Shown here: one piece after another, positions 1 through 11,163 of the stretch
Position numbering within the stretch: the first letter of the stretch is position 1
How the letters are laid out: the number at the start of each line of letters is the position of its first letter
DNA from: Corythucha ciliata
Lineage: Eukaryota > Arthropoda > Insecta > Hemiptera > Tingidae
Reading direction: 5' to 3'
Length of the DNA stretch: 64,000 nucleotides
Assembly: GCA_038030265.1 (NCBI GenBank)
Contig: CM075943.1
Location: forward strand, 1,798,001 to 1,862,000
Made by a program: the position numbers and the translations under genes
The notes under the pieces: model-generated
What the model was told of the DNA's origin: nothing
The model's database searches: none
Seen by the model: the letters and a program-made list of their open reading frames with translations, nothing else

Positions 1-360
1 TGACTTTTCGAGCTCCGCAACGCGATTATCCGTTGACCCTACTTTTTTTAGAATTTTAGCCACGTTCATATTCAGTTTCTTTAATTCCTCCTTATTATCA
101 TCGAGAGCATTGTCCTCAGAAGAGTCCGAAAAATTATTTTCATCTCCTTCATCCAATTTCTCCGCTAGTTTCTTTTTGGAACGAGTAAATACCTTTTCAT
201 CACATTCCGAGCAATTCCACGCAGATTTCTTCGGATTTTCCTTCTTAAAATTTGAGAAAGACCCGAAAGTAGTGCACTTAGGGTGAAATTGTCCGTTACA
301 CCCACAACAAATAACTTTTTTCTTAGGGGAGATTTCATCATCACACTTTTTACAACTCAT
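1..360 (-). CDS. LINE ORF1 protein with PHD-type zinc finger, partial
   Basis: Open minus-strand frame from an ATG at 360 to the left edge, 120 codons with no stop, so the 3' part is outside the window. Residues 3-53 form a C4HC3 PHD finger: C3-x2-C6, C18-x2-C21, H26-x2-C29, W48, C50-x2-C53. A Lys-rich and then acidic stretch follows (roughly residues 66-95), then a Leu/Lys-rich segment that could begin a coiled coil. This order is known for ORF1 proteins of some non-LTR retrotransposons (CR1/Jockey/L2-like groups), where ORF1 binds the element RNA. The RT-bearing ORF2 is not in view. A host PHD protein is the alternative, but an intronless start next to minisatellite DNA favours a LINE. Confidence 0.6.
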   Translation of the reverse strand, partial: MSCKKCDDEISPKKKVICCGCNGQFHPKCTTFGSFSNFKKENPKKSAWNCSECDEKVFTRSKKKLAEKLDEGDENNFSDSSEDNALDDNKEELKKLNMNVAKILKKVGSTDNRVAELEKS

Positions 361-399
361 CTTGAGAAGACAGAAATAGAGTTTGTACCGCTCACCTCG

Positions 400-1620
400 A
401 ATGCTATGAGACAACTCATAGACATGAGAGTTTTTAGCAGCGTAGTAGCGTTTCTAACTCGCGAATTAGCGAATTTTCTCAATTTTAGCCACGAATTGGC
501 GTTTTTCGCATTTTTAGCAGCAAATTGGCTATTTTTTCCATTTTTAACCGCAAATTAGCATTTTTTTTTTTACGTTTTAGCACAGCGTTAGCAATTTTTT
601 GTTACTTTTAGCTGTAGATCAGCGTTTCTTCTCAGTTCGAGCATCAGCGGTGTTTTTTTAACTTTATAGCCCCAATTCTCAATTTTAGCCACACAGTTGC
701 CTTTAGAAGGCACGAAGGCGAGTATTCAAGTTGGAAATTTTACCACAATTTTGTCCGCGAATTGGTGACTTTCCTCAAGTTTAGCCGCGAACTGGGGCAC
801 TTTTTCTCAATTTTAGCAGCGCATTAGCGCTTCTAGCCCGTGTATTCGCGAATTTTCTCATTTTTAGCCACGAATTGGCGGTTTACGCAATTTTAGCCTC
901 GGATTAGCATTTCTTCTCGGAGAGTTTTTAGAGAGAGAGAGTTCAACATTTAGAGTTTTTCTTAATTTTGACCGCGCTAATTAGTGATTTATTCAATTTC
1001 GCCGCAATTTTTTGTGTATTTTAGCCCCGCATTAGCAATTTTCTTTACCTTTTGTTATGGATTAGCGCTGTTTTTTATTTTCAGCCTTGAAGCTCCCAGA
1101 AGCTACGGATTTCGGTTTTCTCAATTTTAGCTGTTAAATAGCGGTTTCTGATACTTTTTCAGTGAAAATTAACATCTATTCTCTTTTTTACATGTGAATT
1201 GTGCGATACATGCTAATTTTTATACGGAATTTCAGTTTGCCCAATTCTAACCCTAATTACCGTTGTTTTTGTCATGTAAATTAGTAGCGTGTTTTCTCTA
1301 TTTTAGTCGCGGGCTGAGCCCAAAACCTACACTTTTGCGTTTATTTACACATTGTAGCCGTGAAATGGCCTCCATACATCGCGCGTATGTATATCAGCGA
1401 TTTTTTTGCACAATTTTGGTCTGGAAGCTGGATCGTGAGACCACGAAACAGCGCAGTTCTCGCAGTTTTAACCGCGAATATTAGCGCGTTTTTCAACCGT
1501 TTTGCCGCGTCAGTAAGTTGTACATTGACGATCAGCGGTTTAGTGTGCTCAAGGACCTAACGAAACAGGGGACGGTGTATTTTCTCCATTTTAGTCGCGA
1601 ATTTTCTAAAATTTGAGTCA
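400..1620 (+). repeat. Degenerate minisatellite, family A (plus orientation)
   Basis: About 1.2 kb made of roughly 30-40 bp units sharing a core close to CTCAATTTTAGCCGCGAA followed by TTAGCG and a T-rich spacer. Units are strongly diverged and vary in length. The same family recurs at 25060-26960, 54110-54330 and 57960-58690, and in reverse at 32780-33620. Short open frames in it are by-products of the repeat and are not called as genes. Confidence 0.7.
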
Positions 1621-3110
1621 CCAGAAGCGCTCTCGGGGGCTCAATTGAATATTCAGACCACAGTCTTCGCTGATATCACTTATTGCAACGTTAGGAGAGA
1701 CTGAAATTCTTGGAAAGGAGCCAAATCGCTGTTCAGCCGTCTTTCACATGACCTACATGATGCGTATTATTGTAAGTATGCGTTTAATATTCTTGGATGT
1801 AGGCTACATCCATGAACATAGAACCTAAAAATTCAATTTTTTCCTATTCAACCTTTTCGGGGGGGCTGATAGTGGGCCCTGGCGGTCCGTCCTCCTCACC
1901 ACTACCACGGTACACGCTACAGTTTGGCTGGGCGATTCTTTGTCTGAATTGACACATTTTTGGGCGTAATTGAACGTTTTTAGGGCCGAATGGTCAGTTT
2001 AAGCGGCAAAATAACCAAATAACGGATTCTGTGACAATAAATCGGCTGGTGGGCACGGCGCATGTGGTTTCTGGCTATAAAATGTCAACTTTTTCAGCCA
2101 AATAATTAGTTTTAGGCGCTGAGTTGGCCATATTTGACCATTTCCGTTATCAGATAGACTCTACTAGTGCCTGTGCCAGGTAATGATTTTAAAGCGTCGG
2201 TAATAGAGCCAACATTGCGGTTTCTGGGCTGAAATAGGTTCACGATTTATAGCAACGCCAATCAAGTTAAAGGGGCTGAATTTCCAGTTTTATTTTTGAA
2301 GATACCAGTCAATTCTAGGGAGAAATAAAAGTAATAGTTAAGGGAGGGGGGTGATCCCGACGAAAATTTGTATTCCTGTCGCAAGAAGTCAGTTCTACAG
2401 AGTCCCTTTTCTGCAACTCGATTTTGACGATTTCAAAAACAGATATTCGTTTTTCATCCACTATCTATTTATGAAAATCTTAACGATGATCTGAGAGAGG
2501 CGCCACGCCCTAGGGGCGCGGGGGAGGTTTGGACACCCACCCCACCCGGGCCATAGTCCGCCACTGATGCGTGTAGGTCCATCGCACTGGCTACAATGTT
2601 GCAATTCAGCGACTTTTTGTCCGTACAATTTGTTTATTGAATGACTTGTAAACACGTACCAATCACATTCATAAGCAAAATTATTGCCATTAGTAAGTTT
2701 CAATGTACTTTTGATCGTCATAAAACGAGTCTTTGCGTTTCCTGGACCTTAACTCACGTTATACCCAAACCAAACAGGGTTCTCGGGTCTAAATTTACCG
2801 TTGTCTGCTTGTATGGTCAGTCCTGGGGGAGTGAGAGGCGAAATTGTCGCAGTTTTCAAAGTGACTTTTCCACGGAAATTCATCATCATGGTACCTAGAC
2901 TGGGTTCAACCGCCACAAAATAGGTCCAGAAACTGGCAATTTGGCTTGAATTAAGACCTAACTGGTGAATTCACGGAAATCAAAGCCCAGCCAGGAATTC
3001 GTTGTTTTTCAAGGGCAAAATGTTTGGTTTAAGGGTATAATGTTTAGTTTCAACGTGAATTAGTCAGTTTAAAGGGGTAAATTGACGGTTTCGAGGATTT
3101 GTATGTCATG
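1621..3110. repeat. Degenerate repeat-like sequence, no gene
   Basis: No coding region recognised. 1900-2340 and 2760-3100 contain loosely repeated phrases such as GGGCCGAATGG plus TCAGTTTAAG, resembling an older relative of the minisatellite families elsewhere in the window. 2490-2570 is GC-rich and looks like the tail of a dispersed repeat. Confidence 0.35.
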
Positions 3111-5740
3111 AATCCTACTTTTCTTACATTATGTAGAACAGGCACTTCTGGTTTTATTCTTGTTCATGTTTTAGCTGTTTCTCTCCTAGTAGCCTAGGAG
3201 CCTTTCATTGAATTACCTTAATTAATTAAATACATTATGTACCAAGAATACACTTATTTTGTGGTCGATTTATATTAAGTCGATGCTCGCGACTCCTTTC
3301 ACCCACGTAGCTCGTCGGTTTTTAACAAAGTTAGACCCTTTTCCCGCATAACAAAACCACATTGCACGACACTGCACAACCTAATTCATTGATCCAGAAA
3401 CCTCAGGAATACAACATTCAAGCCCTTTATCTTATCACCCGATTCGACTTGGAAACCGAGCGAAATCCTCTTTAAACTTTTCCAAGGAGATAAAATAAAA
3501 TAAAAAATCTCTCTTTTATCCTCGCTGGGTATTCATCTCCTTCCAAAAAAAAAAAAAAAATGCGTTAAGAACTTTGGTGCGCGGTTCCGCCTCGCAGGGA
3601 AAGGATCTTTCCCTTTATTGACCGATTCACGCCGAATATATTGGGTGAGTGGCATCCATTCAATTGTGGCATCGAGGACACTCGAAGGAGGGGGGGAGGG
3701 GGTATATTCCAAAGTAGAGCCTAGAGCTCTTTTTTTTATTATTATTCCCTTCGACAGGGAGAGAGTGAGTGTGAAGTTAAAGCCGGTGAAGAAACTCGTG
3801 GCTTGCGTGATGATCAGAATTAAGACAGAAAGATCGATCCAGGGATTTTTTTTTGTCTATCTAAAGAGCTTTTATGCCGTCGGGAATGCTATAAAAATCA
3901 TTCCTTTCGAGCCCCGTCGAAGAAAATCTTATTACTATAAAAAGTCAAATATCACAGTACAGGCCTAAAGTGTTGGAAAAAGTATTTACTTCCTGAATAA
4001 GTCGATAAGAATTCACAAAGTACTCTAAACTCAAGCCTCCCTGAGTTTATAACACTGTTGACCCAAAAACTTCTCCTTTTCTTTAAAAAAATGGAAGAAA
4101 TAAGAGTTGAAAAAGAGTGAATAAAGGTGAATATTGCTACATATCTACAGATAGATGTACGCTTATTAAAGTGAGAATTTGCATTTATTCATTTCCCTCG
4201 CATTTAACTTGATTGCAAGCATTCTAAAACAATTCATTCTACGTACAACTCAAAAGTGATTATATTTATAGATCTAGAGTTGAAATATTCTGGTACCAAA
4301 ATCGATACATGGAAAATTGTGTTCTCATTGCATTATCCTACTCGGAACATTCGCCTGAAAGGAACGGAAACTGGAATTGAGAAGAGACTGTTGCGGAAGT
4401 TCGTGAGTCAATCACTTGCTGTAATTAAGTTGATTAAACCGTAAGATGATACCTACTCCCATTGCGGGTAGAATACGCTTTTCAATTAAAGTAATCATTT
4501 ATATTTTAGGCTTCGACAATAATTAATTACTCATTTTGCACTCTCGAATTTCCTGAAAGGTAATTAATCTCAAAAGTAGAGAAAATTGCAACAAAATAGC
4601 ATACGGTACTCAAATTAATTTACGACCCCCCCCCGCCCAACACGACGTCTCTCGTCGTGATGCCTTGATCGTATACTGGTTAAGCTATTTTCCGCTCTAC
4701 GTATACTATTTGAAAGTCTCTTTTAGAAGAGGATAATTTTGTATTGGAACAGTGGTGGGGAGGGGGTGTTCCCTCACCCACCCAGAGATTCCAATTTGCT
4801 GTATTCTCGCTAAATCAAAGGGCGTTAACTGTAAACTCACGTTCGGATCTTGAATAAAGTGCGCCATTAGAACTATCAGAGAAAATTGGTCCCGTCCGTT
4901 CAACTTTCCAGTTAATTAGAACGTGATGTCTATCTCTTCTGACGTATGATTATCGACGTCGAAAATTAGGATAATTGGGAATCAAAAAACCAAATCGATT
5001 CACTCGAAAATTTGAAATAAAGTAAATCCTCCCTACAATAAAATACAATTTACTCAAATTGCTAAGGGCGGTTTTTATTATTGCCCCGGCCCTCCACCAC
5101 TCGAAGGAAGAGCGTGCCGAGAAACTTAAACCATTTTTCAAGTTCCACTCTCCTTTTATTTCTCTGTTTTCCCTGTCCACCCTTACGAAGGGTGATAGTG
5201 AGAGGGAGAAAAAAAGTGCGAGTTTTCTAGGACTGAAAAAAAAAATTCAACGATTCACTTGATCCAACTTGTCGCCTTCAAAATCCTCTAGAACGGTACG
5301 TTCTTTCAGGGTTGTTTAACGGTGGGGAGGAGGGGGGTTGAAACTGGCAAGGTTAACGCCTCGTATAATTGAGGTTTTCATTTTTTACGCCCTAATACTC
5401 GTATTTTAATGAGGATATCTGATTTAAAATTAAGGGCCTTGGTAGGTAGTTCTGTCGCAGCAGGGGGGAAAAAAAATAAATGAACCTGAATGGAAACGTT
5501 TCCTTTATATCACTATATAGTGAATCCCAGGGGTATAGATGGGAACGTGACCCGTTAAATTTTCACGTTATTCAGGACCCCTGGCTGAAACGCTGTTGAT
5601 TCAATCTAAATAATTGTACATGTAAATGCCCTTTCACCTAGCTCACTTGAGTAGGCATCAATATGGTAAGCCAAACAAATCAAGCCTCCCAATGAATAGA
5701 ATCAAATATTAACCATGAACCAAATATTAACATTTCCGGA
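3111..5740. other. No recognised gene
   Basis: AT-rich DNA with homopolymer runs (poly-A near 3546, poly-C near 4627) and only short open frames without domain features. I see no exon, RNA gene or repeat with identifiable ends. Confidence 0.5.
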
Positions 5741-5747
5741 TTTGTGC

Positions 5748-5944
5748 TGTTTTATATTTGGGGTCTATTAATCGGTAAATTAATGAGACGTTTTGGCGAC
5801 AAGGCTTTTTTATTAAGTCCTTCTCTGGACCGACATGTTCGAATGCCATCTTTGCTGGAGGGGGGAGGGCTTTACAGTATAGCCAACATTTGGGCTAATT
5901 GATAATTATTGAACTTAATGTAGTGACGTCACAAGTATACAACA
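5748..5944 (-). repeat. 3' LTR of Gypsy-A
   Basis: On the plus strand it reads from TGTTTTATATTT to ATACAACA, 197 bp. By eye it differs from the right LTR at about seven positions (roughly 3.5 percent). Confidence 0.9.
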
Positions 5945-5946
5945 TC

Positions 5947-6476
5947 TCATGCAGGAGAGTTGTTGGTCGGTGGTAAGAGTGTGTGTGTACATTTGTTTAG
6001 ATTGTCGTTATTCAAAATGTGTTTTCGGTTACGCCAGTAGACCGTAGCATTCTCATCCTTTATCAAGTATGATCTAGGAAGATTTAGCTTTTTTACCACA
6101 GTGGCTGATTGCCACGGACTGTTTTTGTCTTTTTTATCCGATACCGACATTCCTGGACTTAATTCGACAAAAAGGGATTTATTTGATTTAAAATATTTCT
6201 TCATTTTTTCTTGTCTGACTGCGTGACCAGTAATAACGTCTCTAAAACTGACTGTTTTGGGTTTGAGTCTTCACGTCGAGACAGGAAGATTTGTACGGAG
6301 TGTTCGGCTCATGAGTAATTCGCAGGGAGCGGGAAGTCCATCTAGAGGCGTAGCTCTGTAGTGCAAAAGCGACATGTATGGATCTGTGTCAGCTGACTTA
6401 ACTTTTAAGTATAATTTTTTTCACAATTTTTACACCACTTTCAGCTTGGCCATTCGACTGGGGAAAGTTCGGACTT
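5947..6476 (-). pseudogene. Integrase C-terminal part of Gypsy-A
   Basis: Reads from the TTAA insertion point leftwards. It starts with the end of the integrase core, including PQSNGQAES with the catalytic Glu, and after one or more frame breaks gives a C-terminal chromodomain-like/SH3-like part (LSPGMSV, PRSYLI, WRNRKHIL) ending at 5947. Taking one TTAA out joins it in frame with the piece ending at 15231, which shows the gene was whole here before the insertion, apart from an older core deletion. Confidence 0.75.
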
Positions 6477-6480
6477 TTAA

Positions 6481-6735
6481 GCCCCGTTCACATTAGTAAG
6501 CTACTAGTAAGCTCATTGATATTAGTTAGTAGCGGCTACTATTTAGTAGCATCTACCGGGCTACTAAAGGTGAACGATTTCAACTTTAGTAGCTCATTCA
6601 CTAGAGTAGCTAATTTTTGAACGTTTATAAACCTTCGGTGCTGATGAAAATTGGGTTCCAGCAATAATAATTATTATCAACTTGATCAGAAATAACCATG
6701 GAAATGACAATAAAATATACGGTTGTTTTGTGATT
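6481..6735 (+). repeat. Left terminal inverted repeat of the TTAA element
   Basis: Matches 14935-15226 in reverse complement with an estimated 70-80 percent identity. The outer part is rich in CTACTAGTAG words; the inner part shares CAGCAATAATAATTAT. Confidence 0.7.
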
Positions 6736-7004
6736 CACTGAAGATTTTCCGAGAGGCTTTAAATTTTTGATCTTTTCAATTTTCTAAATCTTTTAAATTT
6801 TTGATCTGAACTATGTCCGGCCAAATTAGAAATCGTTTGATTCGAATAGTGACCAGAGAGTTGTGAGCATGAAAGAATTTGAGACCTGTTAGTAGGCTTT
6901 ATTCAACTTAATTAAATGAATACGGATATTAAAAAAACACATGTGTAGGGGAGGGAGGATATGGAGTGAAAGCGAATAGTATTAGTCACGTCATTCTTCC
7001 CCGC

Positions 7005-7107
7005 TTAGTAAAGATCGAAATCATCCAGTCTTGACGGAAGTTTCCTTGTCCGTTCAGATCGTCTTAAAGGCGGGCGTGGAGGCGAATTGCTACGATCTTC
7101 CAGTGGG
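7005..7107 (-). pseudogene. C-terminal end of Gypsy-B pol
   Basis: Minus-strand codons give a basic tail (PLRRSERTRKLPSRLDD) and a stop at 7005. Such RR-S-x-R-x-R tails end many Gypsy pol proteins. The piece is the continuation of 9872-11163, cut off from it by the Foldback-like insertion. Confidence 0.6.
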
Positions 7108-7116
7108 GGAGTAGGT

Positions 7117-7915
7117 ATGCACGTGAACCTGGCGGCTCACATATCACCAAACACGACGAAAATGGCGCCATTCGTTTGTTTACTGTTTGTTTACGTTTGT
7201 TTAGCCAAAATTTTCGTTTGTTTAGCCCTGCAAAATACAATTTTTTAAAAAACAAAATGTGTGCCGCCAACTTCACGCAACGGCACACATGACCCTAATC
7301 GTTTGTTTCGCTACATATTCGGACAGAACTTCGTTTGTTTACGTTTGTTTAGCCCAAATTTTCGTTTGTTTAGCCCAGCAAAACATGTATTTATGAGAAA
7401 ATACATCATGTGTGCCGCCAACTTCACGCAACGGCACACATGAACCCAATCGTTTGTTTCGCTACATATTCGAACAGAACTTCGTTTGTTTACGTTTGTT
7501 TAGCCCAAATTTACGTTTGTTCAGTCCAAATTTTCAATTGTTTAGCCCAACAAAACATGTATTTATAAGAAAATACATCATGTGTGCCGCCAACTTCACG
7601 CAACGGCACACATGACCCCAATCGTTTGTTTCGTTACATATTCGGACAGAACAACGTTTGTTTACGTTTGTTTAGCCCAGCAAAACATGTATTTATGAGA
7701 AAATACATCATGGTTGCCGCCAACTTCACGCAACGACACACATGACCCCAATCGTTTGTTTCGCTACATATTCGGACAGAACTTCGTTTGTTTACGTTTG
7801 TTTAGCCCAAATTTTCGTTTGTTTAGCCCAGCAAAACATGTATTTATAAGAAAATGCGTCATTTGTGCCGCCAACTTCACGCAACGGCACACATGAACCC
7901 AATCGTTTGTTGGCA
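7117..7915 (+). repeat. Left arm of Foldback-like element: five ~150-bp tandem units
   Basis: A 34-bp hairpin motif, ATGTGTGCCG then a 14-nt loop then CGGCACACAT, starts at 7257, 7409, near 7580, near 7710 (with changes) and near 7862, so unit length is 130-171 bp. Between motifs, the decamer CGTTTGTTTA and a GCAAAACATGTATTTAT stretch recur. The 60-67 residue open frames here are translations of the repeat unit. Confidence 0.85.
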
Positions 7916-9280
7916 TCTATGATGCAGCATGATGTATAAGTATTACGAGCACAATGAAATAAAACAAAAAATAAATCACTCACAATATCCAAGATGTTCT
8001 CAAAGGTGGACGTCGTTACGCAAGTACGTTTATTTGTTAAAAAAACAAGAATAAATACAAAAATGAAATACACTAAAAAAGACGGGTCCGAACGACTTAT
8101 AACTTGAACAACATCAATATTGTAGTGAAAGAAAGCCGCTCTACAAGGTAAAGATAAAAGTGGGGGCGAACGCTAAGAAGCTGGTGCGGCCCGAAGATGC
8201 CACGGCCAGCAGAATTTATCCAAAGTGTTCGGTCCCTTTCCACATCCACCAGACAGGCGTGTAGCTGAGTCATCATTTGTTAGAAAAGGCTAGCTAATAA
8301 GGCCCTTTTGAAACGAAGAGAAAAAAGTGCTGACGAGAGGATAGGCGCGCGTCAGCGTCGGATGCAGTTAAAAACTTTCACGTTGGAGGCGTAATACGGG
8401 AGTCATCTCACCCGCGAAAGTTTTCTTCTCCATGCCACCAACAACAAAATATTTCCCATCTCCCGTCTCCTTGCAACCAATAGTTCATTAGTATATCGCG
8501 CATTAGTACTTAGCTCCTGGAATGTAATGTCGGTATACAGGCAAGTCAGGCAATGTTTGAGAGACTGGGACGGAGGAGCAACAGCATGGTTGTTGTCACT
8601 CCCAAGACGCAATTTGCAAAGCGTGGTGGCAATGCTTACGGGCTACTGTCCGTCGGCATCAATATGTGATGATTGTGTTCATCAGCAAACCTGACGTGTA
8701 GGTAATTTGGACACGGGGAACCCCATCGGAGCATGTTTTGAGCACTCAGGGTGAGTTAAAAACTGGAAAACGTTTTAACAACAAATTGTTTCCTGGAGAG
8801 ACCAAAAATACACAATTTTCCTTGGTCGTCAACCTCCTCTAGGATCGGCGACCGTGTCAACATCATGGTGTTATTTTTTTTTTTTATTGATTTCGAAGTT
8901 TACACTACTTGAGTATGATTTTAAAGGGAGAAAAACAGAAATAATCATGTGTGTCGTTGCGCAAAGTTGGCTGGCCTCATTTTCTTTTTCGAAAAAATGA
9001 ATAATACAATGCAGAACAGACATTTGGGCGAAACAGCCAAACAATGTAAATAAAAATGAATTAGTAAGAATAATGAACGAATCTTTGTGAATCACACGAG
9101 TAATTATAATCAGTACAGCTGCGTATCGCTCAAGACGAATAGAACAACAACAGTTCAACCATAATCGTTCAGACTTCCCCAAAACGGAAATACCAGTTGA
9201 AAAAACTGTTTGGTTCATAAGTGCCTCTAGAAAAATTTGGAGGGATAATAATTTTGACGATAAAAAAATTTATATTGCAA
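7916..9280. other. Central region of the Foldback-like element, no recognised gene
   Basis: About 1.36 kb of non-repetitive DNA between the arms. The longest frame (8871-9218, minus, 115 codons) shows no motif I know. I see no DDE-type signature. The element is probably non-autonomous. Confidence 0.5.
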
Positions 9281-9862
9281 AGCTAAACAAACGAAAATTT
9301 TGACCAAACAAACGTATAAAAACTATGATGCTACAGAGAGTGCCCCTAAACAAACGATTACATTCGTATGTGCCGCTGCGTGAATTTCACGACGCAAATT
9401 TGTTTTTAAAACTTTTTATACCGCAAGGTAAAAGAATTTTGCTAAACTTTTTATACTACAAGCAAAAGAATTTTGGCTAAACAAACGAGAAAAACCATTC
9501 CATGTCTGAATATGTGGCGAAACAAACGATTGTAGTCATGTGTGCCGTTGCGTGAAGTTGGCGGCACACATGATGTATTTTCTCATAAATACATGTTTTG
9601 CTGGGCTAAACAAACGAAAATTTTGGCTAAACAAACGTAAACAAACGAAGTTCTGTCCGAATATGTAGCGAAACAAACGATTGGGGTCATGTGTGCCGTT
9701 GCGTGAAGTTGGCGGCACACATTTTGTTTTTTAAAAAATTGTATTTTGCAGGGCTAAACAAACGAAAATTTGGGCTAAACAAACGTAAACAAACAGTAAA
9801 CAAACGAATGGCACCATTTTCGTCGTGTTTGGTGATATGTGTGCCGCCAGGTTCACGTGCAT
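9281..9862 (-). repeat. Right arm of Foldback-like element
   Basis: Inverted copies of the left-arm unit: the hairpin motif lies at about 9537-9572 and 9688-9722, with a degenerate one near 9366. TAAACAAACG decamers recur. The last 110 bp mirror 7117-7230. Confidence 0.8.
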
Positions 9863-9871
9863 GGAGTAGGT

Positions 9872-11163
9872 TGTGCTTCTACACTTGAAGAGGGTTCGGT
9901 GAAATTTTCTGGGTTACCACTAATGCTCGGATAGTCTTCTATCGAGGGTCGGGATGAAAATCTTCTATAGTTGGGTCGGGTTCTCCGAATGGAGCCAAAT
10001 GGCGAGTAGAAATTGTCGTCTCTCGTCCGCTAGGGAATTCTATATGCGCGTAATGAGGGTTACTTTCCAAAAGCTCGACTCTTTCCACTGTCGATTGGTA
10101 TTTGTTATCCCGATTAAAACTTCGAATAAAGGACAGGGCCTGGTCTGTTTAGCCACGACGGTAGAGACTGGCCATTTGGAGAACGCCTGGCATACGAGAA
10201 CATGCGCTCATGGGGAGTAGTGTTCGTTGAAGTACACAAAAGAGAACGAATTGAATGTAGAGCGTCCTGAAGTACTTTTTCCCATTGTGCCATGTGAAGG
10301 CCCCGTTCTCGCAGAGCTAGACGTACGGTGGTCCATATGATTCCGTTGTATCTCTCCACCTGTCCGTTTCCTTGGGGATTGTATGGGGTACTCCGGCTTG
10401 TAGATATTCCAAGTCCATTTAAGAAGTCTTTAAGTTCTTGTGACATGAAGAATGAGCCTTGGTCCGAATGAATATAAGATGGGAGTCCGAATATGGAAAA
10501 CAGTTGGCGGAGACAATGTATAACAGATTTTGATGAAGTATCCTTGCAGGGAAAAGCAAAAGGGAATCTTGAGTATTCGTCGACTACTGAAAGGATGAAT
10601 CGATTTTGTGTGCTCGATGGAAGCGGACCTTTGAAGTCTATGTTTAATCGTTCCATTGAAGACGTCGCTTTGATCAAAGTGCCGAGATTTTTGTAAAAAC
10701 GAGGTTTAACTTCTGCGCACACTGGACACGAGGACGTTACTGAACGAATTTCCTCTAACGAGAAGGGTAAATTTTTACTTCGCGTCCAGTGAGTCATTCT
10801 GGTGACGCCGGGATGACAGAGAGCTCTGTGCAGTTTCTTCAATTTTGTTGTATTGCCAATGGCAGACGAACAAATTCTTGATAAAGCGTCTGCGACGTAA
10901 TTCTGATTGCCAGGGCGATAAACAATGTCGTAGTTATAACAGGAAAGTTCTAACTGCCATCTTTTGATTTTCTCATTTTTGATTTTACCAGCGTGATGAA
11001 TATTAAACATGAAGCTAACAGATTTTTGATCGGTGATGAGTTTAAAATGTCTACCGAGTAAATACTGACGCCATTTTCTCAATGACTCAACATTGGCATA
11101 TGCTTCTTTTTCTACTGAAGAGTCTTTGTCCGCTGTCTGAGAGAGTTCTTGAAAAAAATTCAA
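9872..11163 (-). pseudogene. Gypsy-B RNase H and integrase
   Basis: Long frame from 11163 to 10114, then broken frames to 9872. It begins with the late part of RNase H (ITDQKSVSFMF, NYVADALSR). Integrase follows: a His-rich N-terminal finger ending in CPVCAEVK, then the catalytic core with Asp in NIDFKGPL, Asp in HSDQGSFF and Glu in NGQVERYN, so the three acidic residues are present. It overlaps the RT frame by about 77 bp in another frame, which points to one frameshift inside RNase H. Internal stops follow after 10114. Confidence 0.85.

Larger units (their letters stand above)
7117..9862. mobile_element. Foldback-like DNA element with 9-bp target duplication
   Basis: 2746 bp. Termini are inverted: ATGCACGTGAACCTGGCGGC on the left and its near reverse complement on the right, ending GGTTCACGTGCAT. 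GGAGTAGGT stands directly outside both ends (7108-7116 and 9863-9871), a perfect 9-bp target duplication. Both arms are built from tandem subrepeats, five in the left arm and at least two in the right, around a non-repetitive centre. Long inverted arms made of tandem units with a 9-bp duplication are known from Drosophila Foldback elements; Mutator-like elements also make 9-bp duplications. I recognise no transposase. Confidence 0.85.

Noticed and set aside
400..1620. Regularly spaced repeats resembling a CRISPR array
   Set aside because: Units are highly diverged, spacing is irregular, spacers are homopolymer-rich, and the DNA is eukaryotic.
7261..7896. Repeated small proteins starting MPPTSRNGTHDPNRLF
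   Set aside because: They are translations of the Foldback-arm repeat unit in both orientations, with no sign of selection on a protein.
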